Origin: CALBPI01 sp039187375
Lineage (GTDB): Bacteria; Pseudomonadota; Gammaproteobacteria; Steroidobacterales; Woeseiaceae
Assembly: GCA_039187375.1 (NCBI GenBank)
Contig: JBCCZN010000016.1
Location: forward strand, 1-24,883
Reading direction: 5' to 3'
Length of the DNA stretch: 24,883 bases
Shown: one piece after another, positions 1 to 7,098 of the stretch
Layout of the letters: every line of letters begins with the position of its first letter
How positions within the stretch are numbered: the stretch's first letter is position 1
Made by a program: the position numbers and the translations under genes
The notes under the pieces: model-generated
What the model saw: the letters and a program-made list of their open reading frames with translations, nothing else
Told to the model about the DNA's origin: nothing
Databases searched by the model: none

Positions 1-847
1 CACCGCGAATACCGGCGCGCGCCAATGCGGCGCGCATTGAGCGCAGTGCGCCCTCACCACCAGGTGCGGGTTGCGACATATGAAACGCATCAGAGGTTTC
101 ACCGTAGCCTGCCAGACGCACCGAATCCGTTGGCGCATGTTCGGCCAAGGTCACCAGCGCGTAGCCCGCGGCCTCGCCCAGGTTGATGCCATTGCGACGC
201 GCATCGAATGGTCGGCAGCGTTCGGTCGAGGTCAATTCCAGACTGTTAAAGCCACCAATGACACTGTGGCAAAGCGAATCGATGCCGCCGACCAGCACCG
301 CATCGACGATGCCGCACTGCAGCCAGCGCCAGGCGGTGGCAAACACCCGCGCGCTCGACGCGCAGGCGGTACTAATGGTCAGCTCCGGTCCACGCAAACC
401 CAGCACGTGCGCGACGTAAGCACCGGGCGAATGCGGGTTGTGCACATCCGGTTGTCGGTAATGGATCGGAAAACGACCCGCTTCAAGCTGCGTGAACGCA
501 TCCTCTGTTCGACCGATACTCGATGTGCTGGTGCCAATCACCGTGCCGATGCGATGCGCACCGAAACGCTCACGCATCTCCAACACGTGCGAGCTGAACG
601 CATCGGCGGCCAGCCCCATGCGCACCAGCGCATTGTTGCGGCTCTCCCAGCGCTGCGCATCGCTGTCCCAGTCGAGCGCCTCAACGCCCTCGACGCGACC
701 AATCCACGTATCGATTTGCGAGCGCGGGTAGTCGTTGCGTCGCAGACCACTGCGGCGCGTCGCCAATGCGTCACGCAGACTGGCACGACCGCTGCCAACC
801 GCGCTAACCTGCGTCCATCCTGTGACTCGGCAATCCTGTTTGGTCAC
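1..847 (-). CDS. Beta-ketoacyl-ACP synthase, APE-cluster type (C-terminus outside window)
   Basis: This is a condensing enzyme for decarboxylative chain extension in a fatty-acid/polyketide pathway. Translation of the minus strand gives 282 residues with no stop before the window edge. The active-site cysteine is at residue 162 within ISTACASSA. A typical ketosynthase segment CRPFDARRNGINLGEAAG follows near residues 211-228. The two catalytic histidines would lie beyond the edge. The start is the GTG at 847, giving MTKQDCRVTGW; the frame is open upstream but holds no ATG, and only a weak GGGCG-like ribosome site is visible. The gene is divergent from the acyltransferase, with only 36 nt between starts. 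In known ape clusters an extra ketosynthase (ApeC or ApeO type) occupies such positions. The retained Cys argues against a pure chain-length-factor role. Family assignment is firm; the subtype is an inference. Confidence 0.9.
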   Translation of the reverse strand, partial: MTKQDCRVTGWTQVSAVGSGRASLRDALATRRSGLRRNDYPRSQIDTWIGRVEGVEALDWDSDAQRWESRNNALVRMGLAADAFSSHVLEMRERFGAHRIGTVIGTSTSSIGRTEDAFTQLEAGRFPIHYRQPDVHNPHSPGAYVAHVLGLRGPELTISTACASSARVFATAWRWLQCGIVDAVLVGGIDSLCHSVIGGFNSLELTSTERCRPFDARRNGINLGEAAGYALVTLAEHAPTDSVRLAGYGETSDAFHMSQPAPGGEGALRSMRAALARAGIRG

Positions 848-883
848 GTCGCCCTGCTGGTGTGTTGAGAAGAACCCAATATT

Positions 884-1702
884 GTGACGCCAAGCGAGCA
901 AAACTCAATACGGACAAAACCCGGTCAACGCAATGCGTTCGATGGTGTCTGGGGGATTCGGCTGCGCAGATTCTGGACAGCGCTGTCGTTCACCGTGTTC
1001 CCGATCGGGGCGCTGCTGTTCGGCTTGGTGTATGCGCCGCTGCTATGGCTATTGATCTGGAACCGGGAACGCCGCCAGCGTATCGCCCGTGCCAGTGTCT
1101 CGAAGTTGTTCGGTTTTTTCTTCCGCTTCATGGGCGTGACGCTGCATGATTTTCATATTTTCGGAGATCTTGTGGGCAACCTCGAGCGGCCCGCGCTGAT
1201 CGTCGCCAATCACATTACGCTGGTCGATGCAGTCTGTCTGATGTGGCTATTCCCCGGCGCAGACTGCGTCGTCAAAGGCAGTCACTGGCGCAATCCGATC
1301 ATGATGGCCGCGGTGCGCGCGGCGGGTTATTTACGTAATGACGATGACGAGCATTTGTTGACCGAGGCGGTGCGCCGACTGACCGACGGCGGCAGTATGG
1401 TGTTGTTCCCTCAGGGTACACGCGTGCGTGCCGAAGAACAGCCTGAACTCAAGCGCGGTGCCGCCGTATTGGCGTTGCGATCCCATGTCGATTTGCTGCC
1501 CATTCGCATCGAGGTCTCGCCGCTCACGCTGCGCAAGGGCGAGCCCTGGTCATCGATCCCGGAGCGACGCGTGCACTTTCATATCCATATTCTGGATCGC
1601 ATTGCACCGGCCGAGTATCTGGCAAGCAGCAACCCTAGCCGTCGAGAGGAGCGCGAGGCCTCACATGCCATCACCGAGCGGCTGCGCGAGCTGTTGCTCT
1701 AG
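884..1702 (+). CDS. Lysophospholipid-type acyltransferase (PlsC family), ApeD-like
   Basis: A 272-residue membrane-associated acyltransferase of the LPLAT family, which transfers an acyl chain from a thioester to a lipid or glycan acceptor. The HX4D motif is His110 to Asp115 (NHITLVD). The second signature is FPQGTR at residues 175-180, with Gln replacing the more usual Glu. A hydrophobic N-terminal segment at about residues 32-59 should anchor it in the inner membrane. The start is GTG at 884, with GAGAAG about 11 nt upstream. It is the first gene of the rightward cluster and is followed directly by the ACP. In aryl polyene clusters such an enzyme is thought to help attach the polyene to its lipid anchor; that role is inferred from context. 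Confidence 0.88.
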   Translation: MTPSEQNSIRTKPGQRNAFDGVWGIRLRRFWTALSFTVFPIGALLFGLVYAPLLWLLIWNRERRQRIARASVSKLFGFFFRFMGVTLHDFHIFGDLVGNLERPALIVANHITLVDAVCLMWLFPGADCVVKGSHWRNPIMMAAVRAAGYLRNDDDEHLLTEAVRRLTDGGSMVLFPQGTRVRAEEQPELKRGAAVLALRSHVDLLPIRIEVSPLTLRKGEPWSSIPERRVHFHIHILDRIAPAEYLASSNPSRREEREASHAITERLRELLL

Positions 1703-1741
1703 GTGTACAATCTCGCAGTTACGGACCACCCGACGATAAAA

Positions 1742-2017
1742 ATGAACGCTGTCATGGAAGCGAGCACTTACCACTACCTCTGCCAGATTCTGATTGCCGA
1801 GTTCGACATCGATGCCGAGGCCATGCGCCCCGACGCACAACTGGGCGACGAATTGGGCCTGGACAGCATCGATGCGGTCGACCTGTTGGTTCACCTGCGC
1901 GAGACCACCGGTCACGAGATCGCACGTGAACGATTCAAGGCAGTGCGTACGCTGCAAGACATCGTCAACATCATCGATAGCGAAAATATCCCACTCGAGC
2001 AGGCGCTCTCCACCTAA
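1742..2017 (+). CDS. Acyl carrier protein
   Basis: A small acidic carrier protein that holds the growing chain on a 4'-phosphopantetheine arm. The attachment motif is LGLDSIDAVDL, with the modified serine at residue 42 from this start. The segments DELGLDSIDAVDLL and FKAVRTLQDIVNII fit helices II to IV of the ACP fold. The start is uncertain. A GTG at 1703, directly after the upstream stop codon, would add 13 residues. ATG at 1742 gives 91 residues and ATG at 1754 gives 87, closer to typical ACP length. None has a clear ribosome site. Known ape clusters usually carry two ACPs in tandem; only this one is visible here. Confidence 0.88.
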   Translation: MNAVMEASTYHYLCQILIAEFDIDAEAMRPDAQLGDELGLDSIDAVDLLVHLRETTGHEIARERFKAVRTLQDIVNIIDSENIPLEQALST

Positions 2018-2032
2018 CGCCCACCACAGGCC

Positions 2033-2635
2033 ATGATTCGCGCGCTTGTGAATACGCTGTTGGTGATCGCGTTACTGGCCTACCCGCTCGCCGTCTATTA
2101 TGGCGTGCGCGAGCTTGGCGTTGTGACATTCGGCATCACACTGGCACTGCTGGTGCTCGCACGCCTTTGGTTGACCGGCGCGCTGGCGACCCGAGCGCGA
2201 CAACTGATCGCCTGTGGTATCGCAGTGGCTTTTATCGCAGCACTATTACTGCATGGTGACCTGCGCTGGCTGACGCTCTATCCGGTTGTAATCAATGCGG
2301 TGCTACTCGTCGTATTCGCCGCCAGCCTTCACTCCCCGCCAACGGTGATTGAGCGCGGACTGCGTGCACTGCGGCAGCCTGTACCGGATGAGGCGGTTGC
2401 CTATTTGTGGTGGGTCACGTTGGTCTGGTGCGGGTTCTTCATCGTCAATGGCGCCATCGCGGCCTGGAGCGCGTTCGCCGCACCACTCAAGGTGTGGGCG
2501 CTTTATAATGGCGTTATATCCTATGCACTGATCGGTGTGCTGCTGGTTGGCGAGATGATCGTACGCGTGTTTTACAAGCGTGCCGTGGCCAAACGAGCAA
2601 TGCCGCCGAGCAACCCATCGACGCCCAATCCATGA
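2033..2635 (+). CDS. COG4648-type integral membrane protein (ApeG-like)
   Basis: A 200-residue, very hydrophobic inner-membrane protein with about six predicted transmembrane segments (roughly residues 3-22, 28-48, 58-78, 82-100, 122-146 and 158-184). A basic C-terminal tail (FYKRAVAKRA) is probably cytoplasmic. The central loop SLHSPPTVIERGLRAL resembles COG4648 proteins found in aryl polyene clusters, whose function is unknown. It starts 15 nt after the ACP stop and its own stop overlaps the next start (ATGA). In known ape clusters the acyl-AMP ligase usually follows this gene; here the dehydratase follows directly. Family assignment comes from topology, size and position and is moderately sure. 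Confidence 0.72.
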   Translation: MIRALVNTLLVIALLAYPLAVYYGVRELGVVTFGITLALLVLARLWLTGALATRARQLIACGIAVAFIAALLLHGDLRWLTLYPVVINAVLLVVFAASLHSPPTVIERGLRALRQPVPDEAVAYLWWVTLVWCGFFIVNGAIAAWSAFAAPLKVWALYNGVISYALIGVLLVGEMIVRVFYKRAVAKRAMPPSNPSTPNP

Positions 2636-3009
2636 CAGATCAATCAATACTGCAGTGGCCACGCACCGCCGACTGGCCGGTTATCCAGCATTTCGCGACA
2701 ACCGCAGAGCACGAGTGCACGCTATCGTTGGCGGTGCCAGAAGACAGTCCGTGGCTGGACGGTCATTTTCCCCAGCGTGCGGTGCTGCCCGGGGTCGTGC
2801 AGTTGCGGTGGGCAAGCCAAATAGCCGCGCGGGTCTGGACTTCGCTGAGCGACGTCAAACAGCTGAACAACGTCAAATTCCAAAATCCGATTTTGCCACC
2901 GGCCAGCGTCCAACTGACGCTGACCTACAAGCCGGAAAAGCGCACGGTCGTTGCGCTGTATCGTGATGGTGAGCGCATTCACTCACGCGCGAGCATCGTA
3001 TTTGCATGA
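2632..3009 (+). CDS. Hotdog-fold thioester dehydratase, ApeI-like
   Basis: A 125-residue single-hotdog protein related to FabZ/FabA, expected to dehydrate beta-hydroxyacyl-ACP to trans-2-enoyl-ACP in the polyene cycle. The FabZ-like active-site segment is WLDGHFPQRAVLPGVVQL, with the catalytic His at residue 45. Five residues after the PG turn, where FabZ has its catalytic Glu, this protein has Arg59. That could change its chemistry or move the acid role elsewhere. It overlaps its neighbours on both sides by ATGA, which suggests translational coupling. A second hotdog protein with an intact acid residue lies three genes downstream, matching the ApeI/ApeP pair of aryl polyene clusters. Confidence 0.82.
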   Translation: MTDQSILQWPRTADWPVIQHFATTAEHECTLSLAVPEDSPWLDGHFPQRAVLPGVVQLRWASQIAARVWTSLSDVKQLNNVKFQNPILPPASVQLTLTYKPEKRTVVALYRDGERIHSRASIVFA

Positions 3010-3770
3010 CTGACTTGCGCCCCGTCATTCTGGTGCCGCACTACAACCATAGTCGCCAATTTGCAGACTATGTAAGCGGTCTTGTGACTACCGGTGTGCC
3101 GTTGCTGGTGGTTGACGATGGCAGTGACACCGATCAACGCCAGCAGGTGCAAGCACTCGCCGAGACCCACGGGTTCGAGTTGTTGCTGCGAACGCCCAAT
3201 GCTGGCAAGGGCGATGCCGTGGTCGCCGGTTTCGAATACGCGGCGGCAGCCGGCTATACGCACGCGCTGCAAATGGATGCCGATGGACAACATGATCCAG
3301 CCGATGTGGCGCGCTTCATTGAGGCGGCACGCAAGCGCCCCGACACCATCATCTGCGGCGCGCCAGTATTCGGTGACGACGCACCGTGGATTCGGGTCTG
3401 GGGCCGTAAGTTAACCGACGCAGTCGTGTTCATCGAAACCTGGTCTACCGGTATGCGCGATTCACTGTGCGGGTTTCGTTTGTATCCACTGCGACAAACG
3501 CTCGAGTTGATCACACACCACCGACCGGCGGCGCGCATGGACTTCGATGCCGACATTCTAGTCAAGGCGCGCTGGCACGGTATGCACTTTCACTTCCTCG
3601 ACACGCGCGTGATTTATCCTACGGCAGGGGTTTCACATTTCCGCTACGGACAGGACAATGTACGCATGGTGTTGATGCATATCCGTCTCATCGCCTCGAT
3701 GCTGGTGCGCGCACCGTGGTTTGCTATTCAAGTGCTACGCGGCCGCTGGGGCCAGGTGACCGGAGACTGA
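3006..3770 (+). CDS. Family 2 glycosyltransferase
   Basis: A 254-residue GT-A fold glycosyltransferase similar to dolichol-phosphate-mannose/glucose synthase-like enzymes. Nucleotide-sugar motifs are VVDDGS at residues 35-40, NAGKGDAV at about 65-72, and the metal-binding DADGQHD at 91-97. No long transmembrane segment is evident; a hydrophobic stretch near the C-terminus (about residues 215-240) may associate with the membrane. In many ape clusters the corresponding ApeJ protein is a fusion of glycosyltransferase and acyltransferase; here only the GT2 part is present. It likely adds a sugar to the lipid anchor or to the polyene, but the donor and acceptor cannot be read from the sequence. 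It overlaps the dehydratase by ATGA and ends 3 nt before the thioesterase. Confidence 0.87.
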   Translation: MTDLRPVILVPHYNHSRQFADYVSGLVTTGVPLLVVDDGSDTDQRQQVQALAETHGFELLLRTPNAGKGDAVVAGFEYAAAAGYTHALQMDADGQHDPADVARFIEAARKRPDTIICGAPVFGDDAPWIRVWGRKLTDAVVFIETWSTGMRDSLCGFRLYPLRQTLELITHHRPAARMDFDADILVKARWHGMHFHFLDTRVIYPTAGVSHFRYGQDNVRMVLMHIRLIASMLVRAPWFAIQVLRGRWGQVTGD

Positions 3771-3773
3771 TCG

Positions 3774-4220
3774 ATGCGACAATCCAAACCCGTCCTGCTG
3801 CAGGCAGCCGTGACACTCACGGTGCCATTTCACGATGTCGATCCGGCGGGTCTGGTCTGGCACGGCAACTACTTTCGCTACTTCGAAGCCGCGCGCTGTG
3901 CAGCGCTCGACAAGATTGATTACAGCTACCGACAGATGGCTGACTCCGGTGTGGTCTGGCCAGTCGCTGATCTACAAAGTCGCTTTAGTGCGCCGGTGCG
4001 TTTTCATGACGTGATCAACGTTGAAGCCCGTATGACGGAGTGGGAATATCGGATGGTATTTGAGTACTCCCTGACACAAGCGGATGGTGCACTGGCTGCC
4101 AGCGGCAAGACCATTCAGGTGCCGGTTGATATGAACGACGGTGAGCTGTTGATCGGTGCACCGTCGGTACTGGCAGAACGCATGCAGGCCCACCTCGAAC
4201 TGCAAGGTCAAAACGGATGA
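3774..4220 (+). CDS. Acyl-ACP/CoA thioesterase, YbgC/4-hydroxybenzoyl-CoA thioesterase family (ApeK-like)
   Basis: A 148-residue hotdog thioesterase that would hydrolyse an acyl thioester for release or editing of the chain. The diagnostic N-terminal motif is HDVDPAGLVWHGNYFRYFE. Asp23 in DPAG aligns with the catalytic Asp17 of Pseudomonas 4-hydroxybenzoyl-CoA thioesterase. The gene lies 3 nt after the glycosyltransferase and overlaps the next gene by ATGA (4217-4220). Its position after the glycosyltransferase matches ApeK in known aryl polyene clusters. Whether it acts on aryl-ACP, a finished polyene or stalled intermediates cannot be decided from sequence. Confidence 0.88.
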   Translation: MRQSKPVLLQAAVTLTVPFHDVDPAGLVWHGNYFRYFEAARCAALDKIDYSYRQMADSGVVWPVADLQSRFSAPVRFHDVINVEARMTEWEYRMVFEYSLTQADGALAASGKTIQVPVDMNDGELLIGAPSVLAERMQAHLELQGQNG

Positions 4221-4675
4221 ACTTCGCCGACATGTTGCCCACCGATGATCTGGATACGTTGCTACCGCACCGTCGTCCCATGCGCCTGATCGATCGATTG
4301 ATTGACGGCGATCAGACATTTGCCGTGTCCGAAACGCTCATTCGGGCCGACGACCCGTTCGTCGATGCTGATCGCGGTGTACCCGCCTGGGCGCTGCTTG
4401 AGTACTTCGCGCAGACCGCGGCGCTCATCGGCGGCATTGAGGCAGCCAATGCAGGTGGCAGCATCCCGCAGGGCTTGCTGCTGGGCACCCGCAAACTGGT
4501 CTGCGGCGTCAGTCATATTCCGCTGGGCGCCACCATGAAGCTGGAGGCGCGACAGGAATTTTCCGACGGCGCGGGCATGAGCGCCTATCGCTGTAAGACA
4601 CTGCATGACGAATGGCCCGTCGAGTGTGTACTCAGTGTGTATGCCCCCAAATCGGTTGAAAAGGACACCCCATGA
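4217..4675 (+). CDS. Hotdog-fold 3-hydroxyacyl-ACP dehydratase, ApeP-like
   Basis: A 152-residue hotdog protein of the ApeP/FabA-like group. It begins with the typical segment LLPHRRPMRLIDRL (His18) and carries the central-helix motif PAWALLEYFAQTAAL, where Glu62 is the expected catalytic acid. It would dehydrate beta-hydroxy intermediates in each extension round, so polyene double bonds remain because no enoyl reductase is encoded nearby. It is coupled by ATGA overlaps to the thioesterase before it and the ketoreductase after it. The order dehydratase, ketoreductase, ketosynthase is the same as apeP-apeQ-apeR. Confidence 0.87.
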   Translation: MNFADMLPTDDLDTLLPHRRPMRLIDRLIDGDQTFAVSETLIRADDPFVDADRGVPAWALLEYFAQTAALIGGIEAANAGGSIPQGLLLGTRKLVCGVSHIPLGATMKLEARQEFSDGAGMSAYRCKTLHDEWPVECVLSVYAPKSVEKDTP

Positions 4676-5415
4676 CTGACACAAAACCCTGTGTGCTGGT
4701 CACCGGTTCGAGTCGCGGCATCGGTCGCGCCATCGCGCTGGATCTCGCCACCCACGGCTATGATCTCGTCGTGCATTGCGTCGCCAGTCGCGATGCGGCC
4801 GATGCGCTCGCCGACGAGATTAGAGCAGGCGGCACTCATGCGCGCGTGTTGCAATTTGATGTCAGCGATCGTGATGCCTGCCGCGCTGCGCTTGAGGCCG
4901 ACATCGAAGTCAACGGCATGTACTACGGTCTGGTATTGAACTCGGGTGTCGCACGCGACGCTGCCTTCCCGGCATTGACAGATACCGATTGGGACACGGT
5001 GTTGCGCACCAACCTCGATGGCTTTTATAACGTGGTACAGCCGCTGGTGATGCCGCTGATCCGACGCCGCAAACCTGGACGCATTGTTGCGCTCTCGTCG
5101 GTTTCCGGTCTGATCGGCAATCGCGGCCAGGTCAATTACAGCGCCTCCAAAGTCGGCATTATTGGTGCTGCCAAGGCGCTGGCGGTCGAATTGGCGCGAC
5201 GAAAAATTACCGTTAACTGCGTCGCTCCGGGACTGATCGAAACCGACATGCTCGCCGACATGCCCGATGAGGCACGCGATCAGATACTCAAGGCCATCCC
5301 GCTGGGGCGTCTGGGTCAGGTCGAAGAGGTCGCCAGCGCCGTACGCTTTTTGCTCAGCCCGGAGGCCAGCTACATCACTCGCCAGGTCATTTCGGTCAAC
5401 GGGGGTATGGCCTGA
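4672..5415 (+). CDS. fabG: 3-oxoacyl-ACP reductase (FabG/SDR family), ApeQ-like
   Basis: A 247-residue classical short-chain dehydrogenase that reduces beta-ketoacyl-ACP with NADPH. The cofactor motif TGSSRGIG is at residues 11-18, and the NSG motif is at 90-92. The catalytic tetrad is visible as Asn114, Ser143, Tyr156 and Lys160 (YSASK). The PG motif CVAPGLIETDM follows near residue 186. Length and motifs match FabG closely. It overlaps the dehydratase by ATGA and shares one base with the ketosynthase start (TGATG at 5413-5417). In this setting it is likely a pathway copy rather than the housekeeping fabG, which usually sits with fabD and acpP. Confidence 0.93.
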   Translation: MTDTKPCVLVTGSSRGIGRAIALDLATHGYDLVVHCVASRDAADALADEIRAGGTHARVLQFDVSDRDACRAALEADIEVNGMYYGLVLNSGVARDAAFPALTDTDWDTVLRTNLDGFYNVVQPLVMPLIRRRKPGRIVALSSVSGLIGNRGQVNYSASKVGIIGAAKALAVELARRKITVNCVAPGLIETDMLADMPDEARDQILKAIPLGRLGQVEEVASAVRFLLSPEASYITRQVISVNGGMA

Positions 5416-6644
5416 TGCGACGCGTGGTCGTCACCGGTATTGGCGGCATCACCGCGCTCGGCGACAACTGGCCGACGATTCAATCCCAACTGCAGCAAGG
5501 CAACAGCGCCGTACGCCGTATCGACGACTGGGAAAAGATCGACGGCCTGGACTGTCTAATTGCCGCACCGGTCACCGAGTTCGAGCTACCTCCCAACTAC
5601 ACACGACGGCGCACACGCACGATGGGACGTAACGCCAAACTTGCAGTCCGTGCGACCGAGCTGGCTCTGGACAGTGCACAGCTTCTGGGTTCCGAGGTAC
5701 TGCAATCCGGTCGTGCCGGTGTCGCCTATGGCTCCTCGTCCGGCAGTACCGATGCACTCGCCGAGATGGCGCATATCCTGTTGCACCACACCGCTCGAAA
5801 GGTCAATGCCACCAGCTACGTTCGTCTGATGGCGCACACCGCAGCCGCGAATATCGGCATGTTTTTCAAACTGCGTGGTCGCGTCATCCCGACGATTAGT
5901 GCCTGTACCGCCAGCAGCCAAAGTCTCGGCTTTGCATTCGAGAACATCCGCGCCGGCGCACAGGACCTGATGGTGGCTGGCGGCAGTGAAGAGCTGTGTC
6001 CATCGCATGTCGGCGTATTCGACACGCTAATGGCCACCAGCAATCGCAACGATGCCCCGACGACCACGCCCAGACCATTCGATGCGGATCGGGATGGTCT
6101 GATCGTTGGCGAGGGCGCTGTCACATTGGTGCTCGAGTCACTGGAACATGCCCAAGCTCGCGGCGCCCCTATTCTGGCGGAGATGACCGGTTTCGCGACC
6201 AACTCTGACGGCCACCACGTCACCCGGCCGGATCAGGACTCAATGGCTCGGGTGATGCGCATGGCGCTGGACAACGCCAGGCTTGCGGCAAGCAACATCG
6301 ATTACATCAGCGCACACGGTACCGCGACCGACACCGGCGATCTGGCAGAGAGTCACGCCGTAATGAGTGTGTTCGGTGCCGATACGCCGATCTCGTCGAT
6401 GAAGGGCAACTTTGGTCATACGCTGGGCGCCTGCGGCGCACTGGAGGCCTGGCTTGCGATCGAGATGATGCGAGCCGGTGAGTTTGCACCCACACTAAAT
6501 CTGGACACCGTCGACCCGGATTGCGCGCCGATCGACTACATCAAAAACGGCGTTCGCACACTCGATGCGAACGCCGTGATGAGCAATAATTTTGCATTCG
6601 GTGGGATCAACACGTCGTTGATCTTCGAACGCTTTCGCGAATGA
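5415..6644 (+). CDS. Beta-ketoacyl-ACP synthase (FabF type), ApeR/ApeO-like
   Basis: A complete 409-residue ketosynthase. The active-site Cys164 lies in SACTASSQS. The malonyl-decarboxylating histidines are His301 (AHGTATDTGD) and His335 (GNFGHTLGA), with Lys330 between them, so the full Cys-His-His set is intact. The C-terminus SNNFAFGGINTSLIFER carries the conserved glycine-rich loop. It is the last gene of the rightward operon, and its stop codon abuts the stop of the convergent small secreted gene with no intergenic base. Its coding end also contains a hairpin that appears to terminate the opposite strand. It probably performs elongation of the polyene chain. Confidence 0.94.
   Translation: MRRVVVTGIGGITALGDNWPTIQSQLQQGNSAVRRIDDWEKIDGLDCLIAAPVTEFELPPNYTRRRTRTMGRNAKLAVRATELALDSAQLLGSEVLQSGRAGVAYGSSSGSTDALAEMAHILLHHTARKVNATSYVRLMAHTAAANIGMFFKLRGRVIPTISACTASSQSLGFAFENIRAGAQDLMVAGGSEELCPSHVGVFDTLMATSNRNDAPTTTPRPFDADRDGLIVGEGAVTLVLESLEHAQARGAPILAEMTGFATNSDGHHVTRPDQDSMARVMRMALDNARLAASNIDYISAHGTATDTGDLAESHAVMSVFGADTPISSMKGNFGHTLGACGALEAWLAIEMMRAGEFAPTLNLDTVDPDCAPIDYIKNGVRTLDANAVMSNNFAFGGINTSLIFERFRE
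6543..6577 (-). terminator. Intrinsic terminator for the minus-strand operon, embedded in the convergent ketosynthase gene
   Basis: Read on the minus strand, an 11-bp perfect stem (ACGGCGTTCGC paired with GCGAACGCCGT, 9-nt loop) is followed at once by four more T residues, giving a five-T run that includes the last stem base. This is the classic form of a Rho-independent terminator. It lies about 70 nt downstream of the stop of the small secreted protein gene and inside the last codons of the ketosynthase. On the plus strand the hairpin is not followed by a T run, so it should act mainly on leftward transcripts. Confidence 0.7.
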
Positions 6645-7070
6645 TCAACGCTTGCGCATTGCCCGTGCAAGCTCGGCACGAATATCGCTGTTCAGGTTCT
6701 GAACCCAGCTGTTGTAATTCTTGTGGATCTTGTTCTTGACCGGATCGTATTTCAGATTGTCGCTATCCATATAGGTAATCGAATACAAGCTGGTGTCGTA
6801 TTTAACCTCAACCTTCGCCATATGTGAGCGGATGTAGAGTGTGCACTCCGCGACGCCATCCTCGATCGGCGCACAGGTCCAGCCACGTGACGCACCACCG
6901 GCCATCACTGCGCTTTCGACATCCGTCATGCTCAGACCTTCCGGAACCGGCATGTTTTCAACATCACGGATCACCGCTGTGCGCGCCTCGGCATCTGCAG
7001 CAGCAAACAGGCCCACGCTGAGCATCATCGCCAACGCCAGGCCAACCATCATTTGTTTCGCATTGTTCAT
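6645..7070 (-). CDS. Small secreted protein of unknown function
   Basis: A 141-residue protein with a clear N-terminal signal peptide (hydrophobic core LALAMMLSVGLFAAA, likely cleavage after ADAEA near residue 29). The start is the ATG at 7070, preceded by GGAG with 7 nt spacing; an open frame reaching back to 7151 has no such site. The mature part has two cysteines (Cys66 and Cys76, probably a disulfide) and a tyrosine-rich beta-like segment SITYMDSDNLKY followed by IHKNYNSWVQNL. I recognise this only as a type of conserved periplasmic hypothetical protein. It follows the DUF2452-like gene by 28 nt, so it is probably the last gene of the symporter/galactosidase operon. Confidence 0.8.
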   Translation of the reverse strand: MNNAKQMMVGLALAMMLSVGLFAAADAEARTAVIRDVENMPVPEGLSMTDVESAVMAGGASRGWTCAPIEDGVAECTLYIRSHMAKVEVKYDTSLYSITYMDSDNLKYDPVKNKIHKNYNSWVQNLNSDIRAELARAMRKR

Positions 7071-7098
7071 CTGGAACTCCCCATATGTTTGATGACAA

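Noticed and set aside
71..868. Open plus-strand frame of 265 codons over the partial ketosynthase
   Set aside because: The minus strand in the same region translates to a clear ketosynthase with ISTACASSA. The plus-strand translation is rich in Arg, Ala and Thr without family motifs, as expected of an antisense shadow.
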